Source: Xaviernesmea oryzae (GTDB lineage: Bacteria > Pseudomonadota > Alphaproteobacteria > Rhizobiales > Rhizobiaceae). From it: DNA of 64,000 nt. Positions 1 through 9,433 of the stretch are shown here, in pieces. The stretch covers positions 124,001-188,000 of the forward strand of contig NZ_FOAM01000011.1 of the NCBI RefSeq assembly GCF_900109605.1, given 5' to 3'. The notes under the pieces were generated by a model, which worked only from the letters and a program-made list of their open reading frames with translations, ran no database searches and was not told the DNA's origin. Position 1 is the stretch's first letter; every line of letters starts with the position of its first letter. The translations under genes were made by a program, and so were the position numbers.

Positions 1-931
1 GCGACAGTTCGCCAAGGCCAGACCGCGGGCCGGAGCCGAGGAAACGAATGTCGTTGGCGATCTTGAACAGGGCGGCAGCAGTGGAATTGATGGCGCCATG
101 GGTGAAGACCATGGAGTCATGGGCCGCCAGCGCCTCGAACTTGTTCGGTGCAGAGGTGAAGCCGATGCCGGTGATGGCGGCGATCTCTTCTGCCACCTTT
201 TCGGCAAAACCGATCGGAGCATTCAGTCCGGTGCCGACGGCGGTGCCGCCCTGGGCAAGTTCGCACAGGCCCGGCAGCGTCATTTCGATGCGCTTGATCG
301 AGGAGGCGACCTGCGCGGCATAGCCTGAAAACTCCTGGCCCAGCGTCAGCGGCGTGGCGTCCTGCGTATGGGTGCGGCCGATCTTGATGATATGGTCGAA
401 GGCCTTGACCTTGTCCTCCAGCGCGGCATGCAGATGCTTGAGGGCCGGCAGAAGGTCATGGACGATCCGCTCGGCGCAGGCGATGTGCATGGCGGTCGGA
501 TAGGTGTCGTTGGACGACTGGCTCATATTGACGTGGTCGTTCGGGTGCACCGGCTTCTTGGAGCCCATGACGCCGCCGAGCATCTCGATCGCCCGGTTGG
601 AAATCACCTCATTGGCGTTCATGTTGGACTGGGTGCCCGAGCCCGTCTGCCAGACGACGAGGGGGAAATGATCGTTGAGCTTGCCGTCGATCACCTCTTG
701 GGCGGCGGCGATGATGGCATTGCCCACCGTCTGGTCCAGCCGGCCGAGTGCCATGTTGGTGCGGGCCGCAGCCTGCTTGACGATGCCGAGCGCGCGCACG
801 ATGGCCAAGGGCTGCTTTTCCCAGCCGATCTTGAAATTGCCGAGCGAGCGCTGTGCCTGGGCGCCCCAGTAGCGGTCGCTTGCGACGTCGATCGGGCCGA
901 ACGTATCGGTTTCGGTGCGGGTGGCTGTCAT
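1..931 (-). CDS. fumC: Class II fumarate hydratase FumC (3' end outside window)
   Basis: Catalyses fumarate + water to L-malate in the TCA cycle, in the cytoplasm. The reverse-strand frame opens with an ATG at 931, preceded by a GGAGG-type ribosome site, and stays open to the window edge, giving about 310 residues. Class II landmarks are visible: the N-terminal [11 protein letters not shown] segment, the [15 protein letters not shown] motif, [17 protein letters not shown], and [10 protein letters not shown]. About 150 C-terminal residues, including the GSSxMPxKxNP signature loop, lie to the left of the window. The protein is metal-independent by family. The gene stands alone at the edge, so its operon context cannot be judged. 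Confidence 0.95.
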   Translation of the reverse strand, partial: MTATRTETDTFGPIDVASDRYWGAQAQRSLGNFKIGWEKQPLAIVRALGIVKQAAARTNMALGRLDQTVGNAIIAAAQEVIDGKLNDHFPLVVWQTGSGTQSNMNANEVISNRAIEMLGGVMGSKKPVHPNDHVNMSQSSNDTYPTAMHIACAERIVHDLLPALKHLHAALEDKVKAFDHIIKIGRTHTQDATPLTLGQEFSGYAAQVASSIKRIEMTLPGLCELAQGGTAVGTGLNAPIGFAEKVAEEIAAITGIGFTSAPNKFEALAAHDSMVFTHGAINSTAAALFKIANDIRFLGSGPRSGLGELS

Positions 932-1397
932 CGGTTCCTGTCCCTCCAAGAGCACGCCGCGACCGCTGTCTCACACTGCGCCGGGCGTCGCGAATGCCGC
1001 TGGTTTGGCCTATCGGGCAGGGGCTTGTAAAGGGGGCGGACGGGGCAGGCGCCGGACTCGCCGCTCCAATCGTTTCGATGGCGCCGAGGCTGCGGCGCAC
1101 CGCGCCAGCGGCGTGGCAGTTTCGTCACATCCATGCTGCTTCTCACCGTAAGTCAACAATGACGTGGACGTGAAGGCGCAAAGTTCTCAACGTAGACGGC
1201 GGGCGATTAGGCAATCTTTTGAAGAACATGCTCAAGAAGCTGGCCGCGTGCTGGCGTGCCGTGTCCATGCTTGGTGGGCTTGGCGTTTCCTTTTCATTCA
1301 CCATCCTTTTCTATAGCTCTAGAGGCTCGGTGAGAGGATCGACCGAATCGAGCGCGAAACGCCACCATTGGGCCTTTGCGAGACAGGACTGCAGCTG

Positions 1398-3290
1398 ATG
1401 ACATTGAAGAAGACCGCCACTCTCGTCGCGCTTGCGGCCGGCTGTGGACTTTCCGCGCTCGGCGCGCCGCAGGCCCACGCCATGACCTTGATGGATCTCT
1501 TCCGCAAGCGCAGCGAGCCCGCGCAGCAGGAGGTCACAGTGCCGGGCGTCTATGCGCCGGGGCAGGGCGGCCTCTCCGCGCCGCCCGCCGAAAAGCGCGT
1601 GGCCGAACCGCTGCCGAAGGTTACTGCACCCCGTTATTATACCTATAAGGCCGATGCGCCTCGCCGGATCGATGCCGCACGCCTGCTGGATCCGGTCGTC
1701 ACCGGCTCGATCGGCCAGGGTGTCGATCTGGCCGATCCGGCATCGCAGGGCGCAACGCTGCGCGCCGTTCTGCCGCAGGTGTCTGTTTCTGCCACCGGCG
1801 ACATCGCCAAGGCCGTCGAGGCGTTTTATGCCGAGTCGGGCCATTTCCTTTGGATCGATGATCATGGCGTCACCGAAAAGGGCCGCGCGGCGCGCGACAT
1901 GCTCGCCAAGGCTGACGAGGTCGGACTGGATGCCCGTGACTACGCGGTTGCCCTGCCCGAGGACAGCGCCGATCCGGCAGCGCGCGAAAAGGCGCTTGCT
2001 ACCTTTGAACTGAAGCTGACCGTGGCGGCGCTGACCTTCGTGCAGGACACGATCCGCGGCCGCATCGATCCCAACCGGATCTCCGGCTATCACGACTTCA
2101 AGCGCAAGGATGTGAACCTTGCCGGCAAGCTCAAGGTCATGGCCGCATCCGGCGATATCGCCGCCTATCTCGAAAGCCAGAACCCCGAGGGACCGCAGTT
2201 CCAGGCGCTGCGCGCCGAGCTGAAGCGGCTGACGACGGAAAACGGCGGCGGCGCCGAGCCGATCCGTATTGCGCCGGGCACCCTGATCAAGCCGGGCGAA
2301 AGCAATGCCGAGCTTCCCAACGTCATCGCGGCGATGAAGCAGCGCGGCTCCGAGCCGTTCAAGGCCCGCCATGGCGACCTTTTCGCTCGCTATTCCGGCT
2401 CGCCGGACTATACGCCTGATCTCGTCGATCTTGTCGAGGATTTCCAGGCTGAGCATGGACTGGCGCGCGACGGCATTATTGGCCGTGGCTCCATCCGCTT
2501 TCTGACCGGCGGCGATGGCGGCTCTGCCCGCATCGACAAGCTGCAGATCGCCATGGAAGAAGCCCGCTGGCTGCCTGACGATCTCGGCAGCCGCTATGTC
2601 TTCGTCAATCAGCCCGCCTTCCAGGTCTATTATCACGACAATGGGCAGGAGCAGTTCTCCATGCGCGTCGTGGTCGGGGCCAAGGCGCACCAGACCTTCT
2701 TCTTCGAAGACGAGATTCAGACGGTGGAGTTCAACCCGTATTGGGGCGTGCCGCAGTCGATCATCATCAATGAAATGCTGCCGAAGCTGCGCAGCGATCC
2801 GAACTATCTCGACCGGCTGGGCTACCAAGTGGAGGTGGGCGGCCGCGCCGTCGCATCCTCCTCGGTCGACTGGTACGGCTCGACCAACAATGTGTCCGTC
2901 CGCCAGCCGCCGTCGAGCGACAATGCGCTGGGCGAATTGAAGATCCTCTTCCCCAACGCCCATGCGATCTACATGCATGACACGCCGTCGAAGAGCTTCT
3001 TCAAGCGCGACCAGCGGGCGCTCAGCCATGGATGCATCCGCCTTGCCGATCCGCGCAAGATGGCCGCCGCCGTGCTGAACACCAGCGTCGATGACGTTGC
3101 CAAGCAGATTGCTGCCGGGAAGAACAAGGGCGTGTCGGTCCCGAGCCGCATTCCGATCTATGTCGCCTACTTCACCGCTTGGCCGAACAAGGACGGACAG
3201 ATCGAATATTTCGACGATGTCTATGACCGCGATCTCTACATGAACAAGGCGTTCGAAGCGACGCGCCAGGTCCGCCAGTCACGCGGCTGA
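1398..3290 (+). CDS. L,D-transpeptidase (YcbB/LdtD-like), secreted
   Basis: Likely makes 3-3 crosslinks in periplasmic peptidoglycan, an activity prominent in polar-growing Rhizobiales. 630 residues from the ATG at 1398, which begins a clear signal peptide (MTLKKTATLVALAAGCGLSA, cleavage near AHA|MT). An upstream in-frame start at 1368 would put ten residues ahead of the signal. A scaffold region is followed by a peptidoglycan-binding segment (near DLVEDFQAEHGLARDGIIG) and a C-terminal YkuD domain whose SHGCIR motif places the catalytic Cys at about residue 546. It is monocistronic and is followed by a strong terminator. The exact crosslink specificity is inferred from the family. Confidence 0.9.
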   Translation: MTLKKTATLVALAAGCGLSALGAPQAHAMTLMDLFRKRSEPAQQEVTVPGVYAPGQGGLSAPPAEKRVAEPLPKVTAPRYYTYKADAPRRIDAARLLDPVVTGSIGQGVDLADPASQGATLRAVLPQVSVSATGDIAKAVEAFYAESGHFLWIDDHGVTEKGRAARDMLAKADEVGLDARDYAVALPEDSADPAAREKALATFELKLTVAALTFVQDTIRGRIDPNRISGYHDFKRKDVNLAGKLKVMAASGDIAAYLESQNPEGPQFQALRAELKRLTTENGGGAEPIRIAPGTLIKPGESNAELPNVIAAMKQRGSEPFKARHGDLFARYSGSPDYTPDLVDLVEDFQAEHGLARDGIIGRGSIRFLTGGDGGSARIDKLQIAMEEARWLPDDLGSRYVFVNQPAFQVYYHDNGQEQFSMRVVVGAKAHQTFFFEDEIQTVEFNPYWGVPQSIIINEMLPKLRSDPNYLDRLGYQVEVGGRAVASSSVDWYGSTNNVSVRQPPSSDNALGELKILFPNAHAIYMHDTPSKSFFKRDQRALSHGCIRLADPRKMAAAVLNTSVDDVAKQIAAGKNKGVSVPSRIPIYVAYFTAWPNKDGQIEYFDDVYDRDLYMNKAFEATRQVRQSRG

Positions 3291-3328
3291 ACCGTGGCGG
3301 CGCTTGCGCGCCCGCTTAGTGCGACAAT

Positions 3329-3371
3329 GCCAAAGCCCGCCTGGAGTCATGCCAGGCGGGCTTTGGCTTTT
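3329..3371 (+). terminator. Intrinsic terminator after L,D-transpeptidase
   Basis: A perfect 16-bp stem (3329–3344 with 3352–3367, GC-rich) and a 7-nt loop are followed by TTTT. It ends the L,D-transpeptidase transcript. The inverted symmetry could also serve the convergent DinB gene. Confidence 0.9.
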
Positions 3372-3383
3372 AAAAGGAGCCGC

Positions 3384-3908
3384 CTAACCCGCTCCGGCAA
3401 GCGGGATGCTTAGTCGCCGCGCTGGCTCGTTCTGATGCAGATGAACCGCGAACGTGTCCCGGGGAGGGGTCAGTCTCGCGGACCAGAAGAGACGGGCAAT
3501 CTCGCCGCGATGGACGGCGGCGTGCATCACCACATGGATCAGCATCTCGCCCCTGTCCATGCAGCCTCTGTCGCCGTCGGTGAAGGTGAAGGCGATTGTC
3601 TCGCGAAGGTCCGTAGTGTCGATCTGGCGCAGGAACGTCAGATACCAGCTATCGCAGGTCTGGAGTGCGGCGCGCAGATCATCCGGTTCCGGTATGTCTT
3701 CCACCGTATCAGATGTGTAGCCATGGGCCCGACGGGTCAGGTGCGCGGCGAAGATTTGGCCGACGATTTCGATATGGCGCATTAGTTTCAGCCCGGTCGT
3801 GCGCACCTCGTCATGGCCGCTCTGGGGCAATACAATCAGGGCATCGAGGAGGGCCTTGTTGGCCCAGCTGTGGTAGCGGTAGAGACGTTCGAGGAAGGCG
3901 ATGGTCAT
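3384..3908 (-). CDS. DinB family metal-dependent protein
   Basis: 174-residue four-helix-bundle protein of the DinB/YfiT superfamily; these are often thiol-dependent hydrolases or transferases, and the substrate here is unknown. The expected metal ligands are visible: His45 in the LMRHIE segment, and His129 and His133 in VVMHAAVHRGE. The length is typical for the family. It is transcribed divergently from the TetR regulator that starts 62 bp away, so it is the natural candidate target of that regulator. It converges on the terminator of the L,D-transpeptidase. Confidence 0.82.
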   Translation of the reverse strand: MTIAFLERLYRYHSWANKALLDALIVLPQSGHDEVRTTGLKLMRHIEIVGQIFAAHLTRRAHGYTSDTVEDIPEPDDLRAALQTCDSWYLTFLRQIDTTDLRETIAFTFTDGDRGCMDRGEMLIHVVMHAAVHRGEIARLFWSARLTPPRDTFAVHLHQNEPARRLSIPLAGAG

Positions 3909-3970
3909 GGTCGGGCTCCGGCTGCCGAACGAGCGATGAACACGTCAAGAAATCCCGCCGGAGGCGCCTG

Positions 3971-4693
3971 ATGTCCACTCGCATTGCCAAGGGGCAGGTC
4001 ACCATGCGCAAGGTCCCACGCCAGGCCCGTTCGCGCGCGACAGTCGATGTGATTCTCGAGGCCGGTGCTCGTATTTTAAGCCTGGAGGGATGGACGGGTT
4101 TCACCACCAATCGTGTCGCCGAGCTGGCCGGGGTGAGCATCGGCTCGCTTTACCAATATTTTCCGGACAAGCTGTCGCTGGTGGATGCGATCCGCCGCCA
4201 ACACCTTGAGGACTGCATGGCGGCACTGCAACTGGCGGGAAGCGATGGCGTGGCGCCGGATGAATTCGCTGCGCGTCTGGCGCAGGACATGATCGCCGCC
4301 CATCTCAAGTATCCCGGCCTGCACAAGGTATTGCTCGACGAGGCGCCGGTATCAGAGGACTTGCGCGATCCGGAAAGCACTTTCGAGCGCGCTTATCTCG
4401 CCGGCTTCGAGGCCATGTTGGTCCGCTACCGCGGTACGTCCGATCGCACGGCCGCCCTCGCCCTCTCCGATGCGCTGGATGGGGTGATCCACAATGCGGC
4501 GCGGCGAGGAACGCTGGCAGATTCCGGCGTGGCACGCGCGCTCGTGGGCATGATCGGCTGGTTTCTGACCCGGCAGTGCGACGAGATGGCGCAAAGCGCC
4601 GTGCGTCCTGAAATCGGCGAGGTTGCAGACAAAGCAGCTGCGCCCATGATAGAAGACCCCCGCGGTGATCCGGATGGTAGAGTCCGTCCTTGA
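3971..4693 (+). CDS. TetR family transcriptional regulator
   Basis: 240 residues from the ATG at 3971; the same frame stays open further upstream, but that stretch overlaps the divergent DinB gene and does not look like protein. The N-terminal TetR helix-turn-helix is clear (RVAELAGVSIGSLYQYFPDK), followed by an all-helical ligand domain ending in TRQCDEMAQ and a charged tail. It is divergent from the DinB gene, a layout usual for a repressor that controls itself and its neighbour. The ligand is unknown. An alternative start at 4004 (MRKVPRQARS) is possible. Confidence 0.88.
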   Translation: MSTRIAKGQVTMRKVPRQARSRATVDVILEAGARILSLEGWTGFTTNRVAELAGVSIGSLYQYFPDKLSLVDAIRRQHLEDCMAALQLAGSDGVAPDEFAARLAQDMIAAHLKYPGLHKVLLDEAPVSEDLRDPESTFERAYLAGFEAMLVRYRGTSDRTAALALSDALDGVIHNAARRGTLADSGVARALVGMIGWFLTRQCDEMAQSAVRPEIGEVADKAAAPMIEDPRGDPDGRVRP

Positions 4694-4778
4694 CCGCACG
4701 CTGCCAGGCTTGACCGAGACGCCTGCCTGGCGTCGCGCCAATTTCAGACGGCTGATTTTTAGGCCGGGGATGTGCTGC

Positions 4779-6101
4779 ATGAGACGTGTGATTTCTCCTC
4801 TCGTCGCCGGCGCCGTCATCGGCGCGACGGCGGTTGCGTTGTTTTCGTCCGTCATGGCGCCGGCAAAAGCCGCCAGCAGCGCCACGTACAAGGAGCTTTC
4901 CGTCTTTGGCGACGTTCTGGAGCAGGTCGAGCGCAATTATGTCACGCCGCAGAAAGAGGGCGATCTGATCGAGAAAGCCATCAATGGCATGCTCTCCTCG
5001 CTCGATCCGCATTCCTCCTACATGAATGCGCATGACGCCGAGGAGGCGATGAGCCAGATCCACGGCGAGTTCGGTGGCCTGGGGCTGCAGGTCGCGACGG
5101 AAGGCAAGCTCATCAAGGTCGTCTCCCCCATCGACGACACGCCGGGCGCGAAAGCGGGCGTGCTGGCCGGCGACGTGATTTCGGAAATCGACGGGCATTC
5201 CGTGCGCGGTCTGGCGCTTGAGGATGCCGTGGCCAAGATGCGCGGACCCGTCAACACGCCGGTCAGGCTGACGCTGATCCGCAAGGGTGCCGACAAGCCG
5301 ATCAAGCTGACGATCGTGCGCGATACGATCAGCGTGCAAGCGGTAAAATCACGGGTCGAGGGCGATGTCGGCTATATCAGAATCATCTCATTCACCGAGA
5401 AGACCTATGACGGCCTGGAGCGCGCCATCGCCAAGATCAGAAACGAAGTGCCGGCCGACAGGCTGAAGGGCTACGTGCTCGACCTGCGCCTCAACCCAGG
5501 CGGGTTGGTGGCTCAGGCGGTCAGCGTCTCCGACGCCTTTCTCGATCGCGGCGAGATCGTGTCGCTACGCGGCCGAAACAAGGATGAAGCGCGACGCTAC
5601 AACGCGACATCAGGCGACCTGACGGACCACAAGCCGGTGATCGTGCTGGTCAATGGCGGTTCGGCCTCGGCGGCCGAAATCGTCGCCGGCGCGCTGCAGG
5701 ATCTCAAGCGCGCGACGATCCTGGGTACGCGCTCCTTCGGCAAGGGGTCCGTCCAGACGATCCTTCCCATGGGCAAGGCGGGCACCCTGCGTCTGACGAC
5801 GGCGCTTTATTACACTCCGTCGGGCACGTCGATCCAGGGCACGGGAATCGCGCCCGACATCACCGTCGAGCAGCCGCTTCCGCCGGAACTGCAGGGCCGT
5901 GTCGAAGCGCAGAGCGAATCCCGCCTGCGCGGCCATATCCAGGGCCAGAGCGAAACCGAGTCCGGCTCCGGCTCGTCCGCCTATGTGCCGCCAGAGGCCA
6001 AGGACGACGTGCAGCTGCAATCCGCCCTGCAATTGCTGCGCGGTGAGAAGACCGATCCGGCCTTTCCCCCCAGCCAGGAGAAGGCGGCCGCGCTGCAGTG
6101 A
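4779..6101 (+). CDS. S41 family carboxy-terminal processing protease (CtpA-like)
   Basis: Periplasmic serine protease that trims or degrades envelope proteins from their C-termini. The ATG at 4779 opens a signal peptide (MRRVISPLVAGAVIGATAVA, cleavage near AKA|ASS). Then come the conserved YKELSVFGDV block, a PDZ domain (about residues 95–180, with the GLGLQV binding loop), and the S41 core with Ser295 in GGSASAAEI and Lys322 in SFGKGSVQT as the catalytic dyad. 440 residues, typical for the family. The tail is Ser/Glu/Gln-rich and low-complexity. Rhizobia usually carry another ctpA elsewhere, so this may be a paralogue. An alternative start lies at 4770. Confidence 0.92.
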   Translation: MRRVISPLVAGAVIGATAVALFSSVMAPAKAASSATYKELSVFGDVLEQVERNYVTPQKEGDLIEKAINGMLSSLDPHSSYMNAHDAEEAMSQIHGEFGGLGLQVATEGKLIKVVSPIDDTPGAKAGVLAGDVISEIDGHSVRGLALEDAVAKMRGPVNTPVRLTLIRKGADKPIKLTIVRDTISVQAVKSRVEGDVGYIRIISFTEKTYDGLERAIAKIRNEVPADRLKGYVLDLRLNPGGLVAQAVSVSDAFLDRGEIVSLRGRNKDEARRYNATSGDLTDHKPVIVLVNGGSASAAEIVAGALQDLKRATILGTRSFGKGSVQTILPMGKAGTLRLTTALYYTPSGTSIQGTGIAPDITVEQPLPPELQGRVEAQSESRLRGHIQGQSETESGSGSSAYVPPEAKDDVQLQSALQLLRGEKTDPAFPPSQEKAAALQ

Positions 6102-6233
6102 TCGAAAGACGGAGCGTCGTCCGCCCAAGGCAGCCAGCGCGTCCAATTGCAAATGCGCATATCTTTGAACGCGAGTCGCTTCAGCGGCTTATGAACGAAG
6201 GCGAAAGCGCTTTCGCATCTCTGTGCGATGGGT

Positions 6234-6272
6234 GAGGCTGGCGGACATATGCGCCCGCCAGCCTCGGCTTTG
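6234..6272. terminator. Hairpin between convergent genes, likely terminator
   Basis: An 11-bp GC-rich stem (6234–6244 with 6255–6265) and a 10-nt loop are followed by a broken T tract. It lies between the convergent S41 protease and ABC exporter genes and could stop transcription from the left. Confidence 0.6.
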
Positions 6273-6359
6273 TTTCGGTCGGTGATGTCAGCGATCACGT
6301 AAGACTGAGGACAAGCGCGAGCCCGACCCTGTCGGTCAGCCTTCCCACAATCGTGCGCT

Positions 6360-8174
6360 TCATGCTTCCGCACCGCTGCCGTGCAGCTTGGCATAGGCGC
6401 CGCTCGCCGCCATCAGCCTGTCGTGCGTACCGTCTTCGACAAGGCCGTCCTCGGTCAGCACGAGGATCCGGTCGGCGCGCCGGATCGTTGACAGACGATG
6501 AGCGATGACGAGGGTGGTGCGGCCTTTCGAAAGCGCCATGAGCGCATCCTGCACTGCCCGCTCGCTGTCATTGTCGAGTGCGCTCGTCGCCTCGTCGAAA
6601 ATGAGGATCGGCGGGTTTTTCAGGAAGAGCCGGGCGATCGCCAGTCGCTGGCGCTGGCCCCCGGACAAGGTGACGCCACGCGGGCCGACTTCAGTTTCAT
6701 AGCCGCGCGGCAGGGCATGGATGAACCCTTCAGCCTGCGCGGCGCGCGCGGCCGCTTCAATCTCCGCCATGCTTGCATTGGGCCGGCCATAGCGCAGGTT
6801 TTCGGCAATCGTTCCAGCGAAGAGATAGGTGTCCTGCTGAACGAAGCCGACCGCTTCCCGCAGTGAGGCCAGCGTGACGGTGCTGATATCCGTTCCGTCG
6901 ATGCGGATCGTGCCGGAGCGAAGATCGTAGAACCGGGCGATCAGCGCGCAGAGCGTGCTTTTTCCGACCCCTGAGGCCCCGACCAGCGCAACGAAATCAC
7001 CACCCTCGAGAGCGAAGGATAGGCCGCCTATGATATCGCTTTTGCCCTCATAGCCGAAGCGCACGCGATCGAAGGTAATCTCGCCCTTCGTCACGGACAG
7101 CGGCAGGGCATGCGCGCGCTCCTGAAGGTCCGGAACGATCTCCAGGATCTCCATGGCCCTAACGAAACCGGTATAGCCCTCCTGCCAAAGGCGGATCACA
7201 TTGGCGAGGCGTTTGACCGGATCGACCAGGATACCCACGGTCAGGACGAGGGTCAGCAGGTCTGCCGCCGTCAGGCGCTCCGAGAGAATGTGAAGCGTGC
7301 CGATAAGCAGCACGAGCGCGGTGATGAGCTGCGCCAATCCATCCATGCAGAGAGAGAACCAGGCTTCGCTGCGATAGCTGTCGGCCCGGCTGGCAAGGAA
7401 GCGGAGGTTAAGCGCCTCGAAGCGCTGTCGCTCGCGCTGTTCCTGCGCGAAAGCCTGCACCACGCGAATGCCGGAGAGCGTGTCTTCGATTCTGTCGTTG
7501 ATGGCGCCGATCTCCTGCTTGCTGCGGGCGATCGCGCGGTTCATGGCGCGGTTGAAATGCAGAGCGGAGGCAATGGCGAAGGGTGTGATCGCCAGCACAC
7601 TCCAGGCGATGACCGGATCGAGCAGGAACAGCACCGTGATGGCACCGCCATATTTCAAGGCGCCGATAAACAGGTCTTCGGGGCCATGATGGAAGAGTTC
7701 GCCGAGCCAGAGCGGGTCGCTGGTCATCCGGCTCATCAACTGGCCTGTTCGGGTGCGATCATGAAAGCTGAACGGCAGTTGCTGGCAATGATCGAACACA
7801 TGGCGGCGCACATCGGCTTCGATCCGTGCGCCCATGACATGGCCCCAGTGATCGACGAAGAACTGGGCTGCCAATTGCAGGCCGAGCGCCGCCAGGAGTA
7901 TGGCTGCAGGCGCGATCAGCCGCTCATGAGCCTCCGGCCCGGCGCCGATCTCATGCACGAGGTGGCTGATCCCAAGAGGGACGTAGATGGTGCAGGCGGC
8001 AAGCAGACCAGCCGCCGCCAGATCGGCCGCCAGAAGCGGGATGTGCGGTCGGTAATAGCCGAGCAACCGGCGCAGGCGCGCGTTGCGCGCCCCCGCATCG
8101 CTGAAACGCCTGGTATGACTATGAGATTTATGAGGCGGCGGATCCTTCCGCGCCTGAAAGGAGGCATGAGCCAT
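6360..8174 (-). CDS. ABC exporter half-transporter (permease fused to ATPase)
   Basis: 604 residues: an N-terminal transmembrane domain with about six helices (residues 40–330) and a C-terminal nucleotide-binding domain with Walker A GASGVGKST, a Q-loop (FVQQDTYLF), signature LSGGQRQR, Walker B LIFDEATSALD and the switch His in IAHRLST. This is a type IV (MsbA/MDR-like) exporter that should work as a homodimer. The substrate cannot be read from sequence. The start codon at 8174 has only a weak ribosome site and is overlapped by a short upstream ORF (8128–8235), suggesting translational coupling. The N-terminal 35 residues are unusually His/Arg-rich. Confidence 0.93.
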   Translation of the reverse strand: MAHASFQARKDPPPHKSHSHTRRFSDAGARNARLRRLLGYYRPHIPLLAADLAAAGLLAACTIYVPLGISHLVHEIGAGPEAHERLIAPAAILLAALGLQLAAQFFVDHWGHVMGARIEADVRRHVFDHCQQLPFSFHDRTRTGQLMSRMTSDPLWLGELFHHGPEDLFIGALKYGGAITVLFLLDPVIAWSVLAITPFAIASALHFNRAMNRAIARSKQEIGAINDRIEDTLSGIRVVQAFAQEQRERQRFEALNLRFLASRADSYRSEAWFSLCMDGLAQLITALVLLIGTLHILSERLTAADLLTLVLTVGILVDPVKRLANVIRLWQEGYTGFVRAMEILEIVPDLQERAHALPLSVTKGEITFDRVRFGYEGKSDIIGGLSFALEGGDFVALVGASGVGKSTLCALIARFYDLRSGTIRIDGTDISTVTLASLREAVGFVQQDTYLFAGTIAENLRYGRPNASMAEIEAAARAAQAEGFIHALPRGYETEVGPRGVTLSGGQRQRLAIARLFLKNPPILIFDEATSALDNDSERAVQDALMALSKGRTTLVIAHRLSTIRRADRILVLTEDGLVEDGTHDRLMAASGAYAKLHGSGAEA

Positions 8175-8235
8175 GAAGAGCGATATCCTGATGCGTGATC
8201 GGGTGGGTGACGTCGATCAGGGTCGTTTTCATCAT
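8128..8235 (-). CDS. Candidate 35-codon upstream ORF overlapping the exporter start
   Basis: The ORF begins ATG-ATG with GGGAG a few bases upstream, a better ribosome site than that of the exporter. It encodes about 35 residues starting MMKTTLIDVTHPITHQD and ends 46 nt inside the exporter gene in another frame. It could be a coupled leader or a chance ORF. The composition of its first half looks protein-like, but nothing else supports a function. Confidence 0.3.
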   Translation of the reverse strand: MMKTTLIDVTHPITHQDIALHGSCLLSGAEGSAAS

Positions 8236-8344
8236 GGCTCTCCCAAGCTTCTTCCGCATGGAGCTTAGTCTGAATGCGCGAAGCCTTCAAGCGCGCGGTC
8301 CAAGCAGCCGCTGGTTGGAAGATCAGCCGCGCAAAGTCAGAAGC

Positions 8345-9076
8345 TTAGTTCCCGATCAGCCCGTCGACCATGTCGCCTGTCAGCCGGTCATAGCTCTTGA
8401 TGATCACATCGGGTTTCAGCGTTTCGATCGGCACGTCGGAATAGCCGAACGGGACGGCGATGACGGGGATCTTGGCGTTGCGGGCAGCGAGGATGTCGTT
8501 CAGGCTGTCGCCCACCATGATGGCGCGCGCCGGATCGCCGCCGGCCAGCCGGATCGTGCCAAGCAGATGTTCGGCATGGGGCTTGCGCACGTCGAAGGTA
8601 TCGCCGCCGGTAATCGCCTTGAAGCGATGGTCGAGCTTCAGCGTCGAAAGCAATGTCCTGGCGAGCTTTTCCATCTTGTTGGTGCAGACGGCAAAGGCAT
8701 AGCCCTCGGTCTCCAGCCGGTCCAGCGCCTCGATCAGCCCGTCATAAGGCTTGGAGGCGCCGGGCATGTTGGCGTGGTAGTGGGCTACGAATTCCGCCAT
8801 CTGCCAGGCGAGATCCTCGTCCGAGAGCGGGCGCTCCCGCAAGGCGAAGGTGCGCTCGATCATGGCTTTCGCGCCGCTGCCCACGAGGAAGGTCAGGTCC
8901 TCGTAGCTGACGGGTTCGAGACCGGCCTGGGTGACCGCATGGTTGAGACTGTCGACCAGATCGTGCGCCGTGTCGATCAGCGTGCCATCGAGATCGAAGA
9001 CGACGAGCGCGGGGGCACGCGGATCAGTGCCGGTGGCGGTGTTGCTGGGCGCGGCGGAGGCGGTTTCGGCGGGCAT
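8345..9076 (-). CDS. gph: Phosphoglycolate phosphatase (HAD superfamily)
   Basis: Dephosphorylates 2-phosphoglycolate, clearing the product of oxygenation and DNA-repair reactions. 243 residues from the ATG at 9076, chosen because GGAG lies 7–9 nt upstream; the longer frame to 9109 lacks this. HAD motif I is FDLDGTLID (nucleophile Asp), motif II lies in AVCTNK, and motif III/IV is GDSLNDILAARNA. The four-helix cap lies between motifs I and II. It is divergent from rpiA, the usual rhizobial arrangement. Confidence 0.92.
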   Translation of the reverse strand: MPAETASAAPSNTATGTDPRAPALVVFDLDGTLIDTAHDLVDSLNHAVTQAGLEPVSYEDLTFLVGSGAKAMIERTFALRERPLSDEDLAWQMAEFVAHYHANMPGASKPYDGLIEALDRLETEGYAFAVCTNKMEKLARTLLSTLKLDHRFKAITGGDTFDVRKPHAEHLLGTIRLAGGDPARAIMVGDSLNDILAARNAKIPVIAVPFGYSDVPIETLKPDVIIKSYDRLTGDMVDGLIGN

Positions 9077-9433
9077 CGGCGGGCTCCTGGAACGAAGAGG
9101 CGGCGGCACGCGCCGGCTGTTGCCACGGCTGTAGGAGATCGGGAGCCGGCTGGCAATGGCGATACGCGCGGGGGATTGGCCGCAACCGCCGCGCCGCCCA
9201 TCGCCGAGGCGGGCGAGGGCGGCGATTGGCTCTTTCGCTTGGGCAAGCCGCCGTGTAAACCTTCAGCCCGGCTCAGCCTGTCGGCTTGTGGCAAGGCGAC
9301 GGGTTTTGGTTCAAGAGGTGGATGATTTCCGCCCTCGGGCTTGCCAGGCTTCGTATCTGTGTTTTATCGCATGTTCGCGAGGCTAGGGGGCAGACGACCC
9401 TGAGCGGCATGTTGTTAAGGGAGAAGACGGCGC
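9077..9433. other. Intergenic region between gph and rpiA
   Basis: 357 bases with no convincing ORF. It must hold the divergent promoters of gph and rpiA. Only a weak -35/-10 pair (TTGCCA at 9341, TTTATC at 9363, spacing 16) was seen pointing to rpiA. An AGGGAG ribosome site precedes the rpiA ATG. Confidence 0.5.

Noticed and set aside
6201-6216. 16-bp perfect palindrome GCGAAAGCGCTTTCGC resembling a LacI-family operator
   Set aside because: It lies between convergent genes with no promoter to control, so it is probably chance or part of a terminator region.
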